From positions 62,001-126,000 of the forward strand of contig CBDICS010000081.1 of the NCBI GenBank assembly GCA_965277415.1: DNA of 64,000 bases, in the 5' to 3' direction. The position numbers were made by a program, and so were the translations under genes. The stretch is from JAHDHW01 sp965277415. GTDB lineage: Bacteria; Bacteroidota; Bacteroidia; Chitinophagales; Saprospiraceae. Below are positions 62,423-64,000 of the stretch, in pieces. The notes under the pieces were generated by a model. That model did not search any database. It was not told where the DNA came from and saw nothing but the letters and a program-made list of their open reading frames with translations. The stretch's first letter is position 1, and each line of letters opens with the position of its first letter.

Positions 62423-64000
62423 TTGAATTCGAAAATAATTTATACTTGCTTGCTCTACTCGATATTATCTTTTCTTAATTGTAAAAACGATAATTCAAAA
62501 ACACCTGATGCTGAAGTAGGAAAAGCAAATACTTCCTCTTTGTTTAATTTACTTCCACCTTCCCAAACCAATGTCGATTTTATAAACAAATTGGAAGAAG
62601 GTTTGAATACGAATGTTTTGATGTATGAATATTTCTATAATGGAGGAGGTCTTGCTACAGGTGACTTCAATGGAGATGATTTGCCGGATATTTATTTTAC
62701 TTCCAATATGGGAACGAATACATTTTATTTGAACAAAGGCAATTTACAGTTTGAAGATATCACCAAGCTATCAGGCGCAGGAGGCCGCCGTGGTCCTTGG
62801 AAGACGGGAGTATCTGTTGTCGATATTAATGGAGATAATCGCCTCGATATATATTTATGTTATTCTGGAGCGCTTCCGGAATTAAAGCGCGCCAATCAGT
62901 TATTTATCAACCAGGGGAATAATGCCAATGGCATTCCGGTATTCGAAGAGAAAGCTGCTGAATATGGATTGGCGAGCAAAGGATTTAGCAATCAAAGTTA
63001 CTTTTTTGATTATGATAGAGATGGAGATTTAGACATGCTCTTATTAAATCATAATCCTAAATCTTTACCTGTTCTTAATGAAAAAACGACTGCCGAAAAG
63101 ATGGCAGAAGATGACCCTTACAGAGGAGTAAGACTCTTTCGGCAAGAAGATAATGGACGATTTAAAGACTTTACACTGAAGTCAGGAATCAATGGCTCTT
63201 CATTGAGCTATGGATTGGGAATTGGCATCGCAGATTTAAATCAAGATGGCTGGCCAGATTTTTATGTGTCTAATGATTATACCATTCCGGATTATCTATA
63301 TATCAATAATCAAGATGGCACGTTTGATAATCAGTTACAAAATAGTCTTAGATATAATAGTCATTTCTCAATGGGTAATGATATCGCAGATTTAAATAAT
63401 GATACCTGGTCCGATATCATCACACTTGACATGTTGCCAGAAGATAATGAACGGCAGAAACTTTTGATGGCGCCCGATAATTATTCCAAGTTTGATTTGA
63501 ATGTTAGAAGTGGTTTCTATTATCAATACATGCGCAACATGTTGCAGCTCAATAATGGAAATGGCACCTTTAGTGAAATTGGACAATTAGCAGGTATCTC
63601 TAATACGGACTGGAGTTGGGCCGTTTTAGCAGCCGATTATGATAATGATGGCTGGAAAGATTTGTATATCACCAATGGCTATCACAGAGATTATACGAAT
63701 CTGGATTTTATCAATTTTATGAATGACTTTGTAGCAAAGAAGGGTAGACTTCAGCGAGAGGATGTGCTTGAAATTATTAGTAATATGCCAGCTTCAGATG
63801 TAGTGAATTACATGTTTGAAAATAACCATTTATCCTTTACAAACAAAACGAAAGATTGGGGCTTAGACTATACTTCAAATAGTAATGGTGCTGCATATGC
63901 GGATCTGGATAATGATGGCGATCTTGATTTGATTGTCAATAATATTAATAAACCAGCTTTTATTTTTCAAAATGAATCTCAAAAATCCAGCAATAATCAT
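62423..64000 (+). CDS. FG-GAP/VCBS-repeat lipoprotein (CRTAC1-like), partial
   Basis: Open from a TTG at 62423 (no ATG is available upstream in frame) to the end of the window, about 526 residues seen. A lipobox SFLNCKN follows a short hydrophobic stretch. At least seven FG-GAP-type Asp-rich repeats can be read (GDFNGDDLPDIYF, VDINGDNRLDIYL, FDYDRDGDLDML, ADLNQDGWPDFYV, ADLNNDTWSDII, ADYDNDGWKDLYI, ADLDNDGDLDLIV), as in a seven-bladed propeller with calcium sites. Such genes often follow SusCD in this phylum. The C-terminal domain lies outside the window. Confidence 0.85.
   Translation, partial: MNSKIIYTCLLYSILSFLNCKNDNSKTPDAEVGKANTSSLFNLLPPSQTNVDFINKLEEGLNTNVLMYEYFYNGGGLATGDFNGDDLPDIYFTSNMGTNTFYLNKGNLQFEDITKLSGAGGRRGPWKTGVSVVDINGDNRLDIYLCYSGALPELKRANQLFINQGNNANGIPVFEEKAAEYGLASKGFSNQSYFFDYDRDGDLDMLLLNHNPKSLPVLNEKTTAEKMAEDDPYRGVRLFRQEDNGRFKDFTLKSGINGSSLSYGLGIGIADLNQDGWPDFYVSNDYTIPDYLYINNQDGTFDNQLQNSLRYNSHFSMGNDIADLNNDTWSDIITLDMLPEDNERQKLLMAPDNYSKFDLNVRSGFYYQYMRNMLQLNNGNGTFSEIGQLAGISNTDWSWAVLAADYDNDGWKDLYITNGYHRDYTNLDFINFMNDFVAKKGRLQREDVLEIISNMPASDVVNYMFENNHLSFTNKTKDWGLDYTSNSNGAAYADLDNDGDLDLIVNNINKPAFIFQNESQKSSNNH

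Overview
The window is A+T-rich Gram-negative DNA from a member of the Bacteroidota, most likely class Saprospiria or a close relative (inference). The evidence is several secreted proteins ending in type IX secretion (T9SS) sorting domains, a SusC/SusD pair, a second TonB receptor with a DUF4249 lipoprotein, LptD/WaaA/heptose-kinase outer-membrane genes, few Shine-Dalgarno sequences, and promoter boxes of the TAnnTTTG type. Nothing in the window identifies the species.

Layout. 1-1038: the 3' end of an LptD-like gene, then a decayed IS3-type element between A/T-rich short repeats. 1039-13061 (mostly minus strand): a very large haloperoxidase-like T9SS protein, several lipoproteins (YciI-like, YiiX-like cysteine hydrolase, DUF6438), an M43 metalloprotease, an OmpA-type lipoprotein, a TerC protein and the arsenosugar pair arsS plus a peroxidase-like protein. 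13327-22103: lipoprotein pyrophosphatase, two acetyltransferase-fold proteins, an ECF sigma factor with a probable anti-sigma factor, lysA, a phosphatase-like lipoprotein and valS. 22237-28337: three tandem paralogous T9SS surface proteins, one frameshifted. 28849-32733: an envelope sugar operon (waaA, methyltransferase, M15-like peptidase, heptose-7-phosphate kinase). 34101-38759: nucleotide-sugar genes (UDP-glucuronate decarboxylase, rfbB) and glycolytic gap-pgk. 39193: tRNA-Glu. 39484-47737: a hexuronate catabolic operon (oxidoreductase, SDR, uxuA, uxaC, TRAP transporter dctPQM), interrupted by a dead GxxExxY gene. 48139-54120: secreted M20 peptidase, phosphoesterase, DUF4249 lipoprotein and TonB receptor. 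54162-55683: an intact IS3-family element. 55830-64000: a NUDIX-type regulator divergent from susC-susD and an FG-GAP repeat lipoprotein that runs off the end.

The most unusual content is between genes. (i) At least seven arrays of tiny hairpins share a CACAAG...CGATCAC frame. The stems differ but stay self-complementary, and six of the seven arrays lie against, or overlap, the stop codon of a minus-strand gene. (ii) A family of about 160-bp foldback elements has related terminal inverted repeats (GAAGTTGTTTTAAAAT / GAGCCTGTTTAAAAAT) and 3-bp target duplications. One copy has split the GxxExxY gene, and a 64-bp deletion derivative sits just before pgk. (iii) The intact IS3 element has four 17-bp core repeats spaced 30-31 bp apart at its right end and a clear A AAA AAG frameshift signal. 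It sits inside a heptameric G-quadruplex-type tandem repeat.

Gene functions are inferred from motifs read in the translated sequence; no database search was possible.
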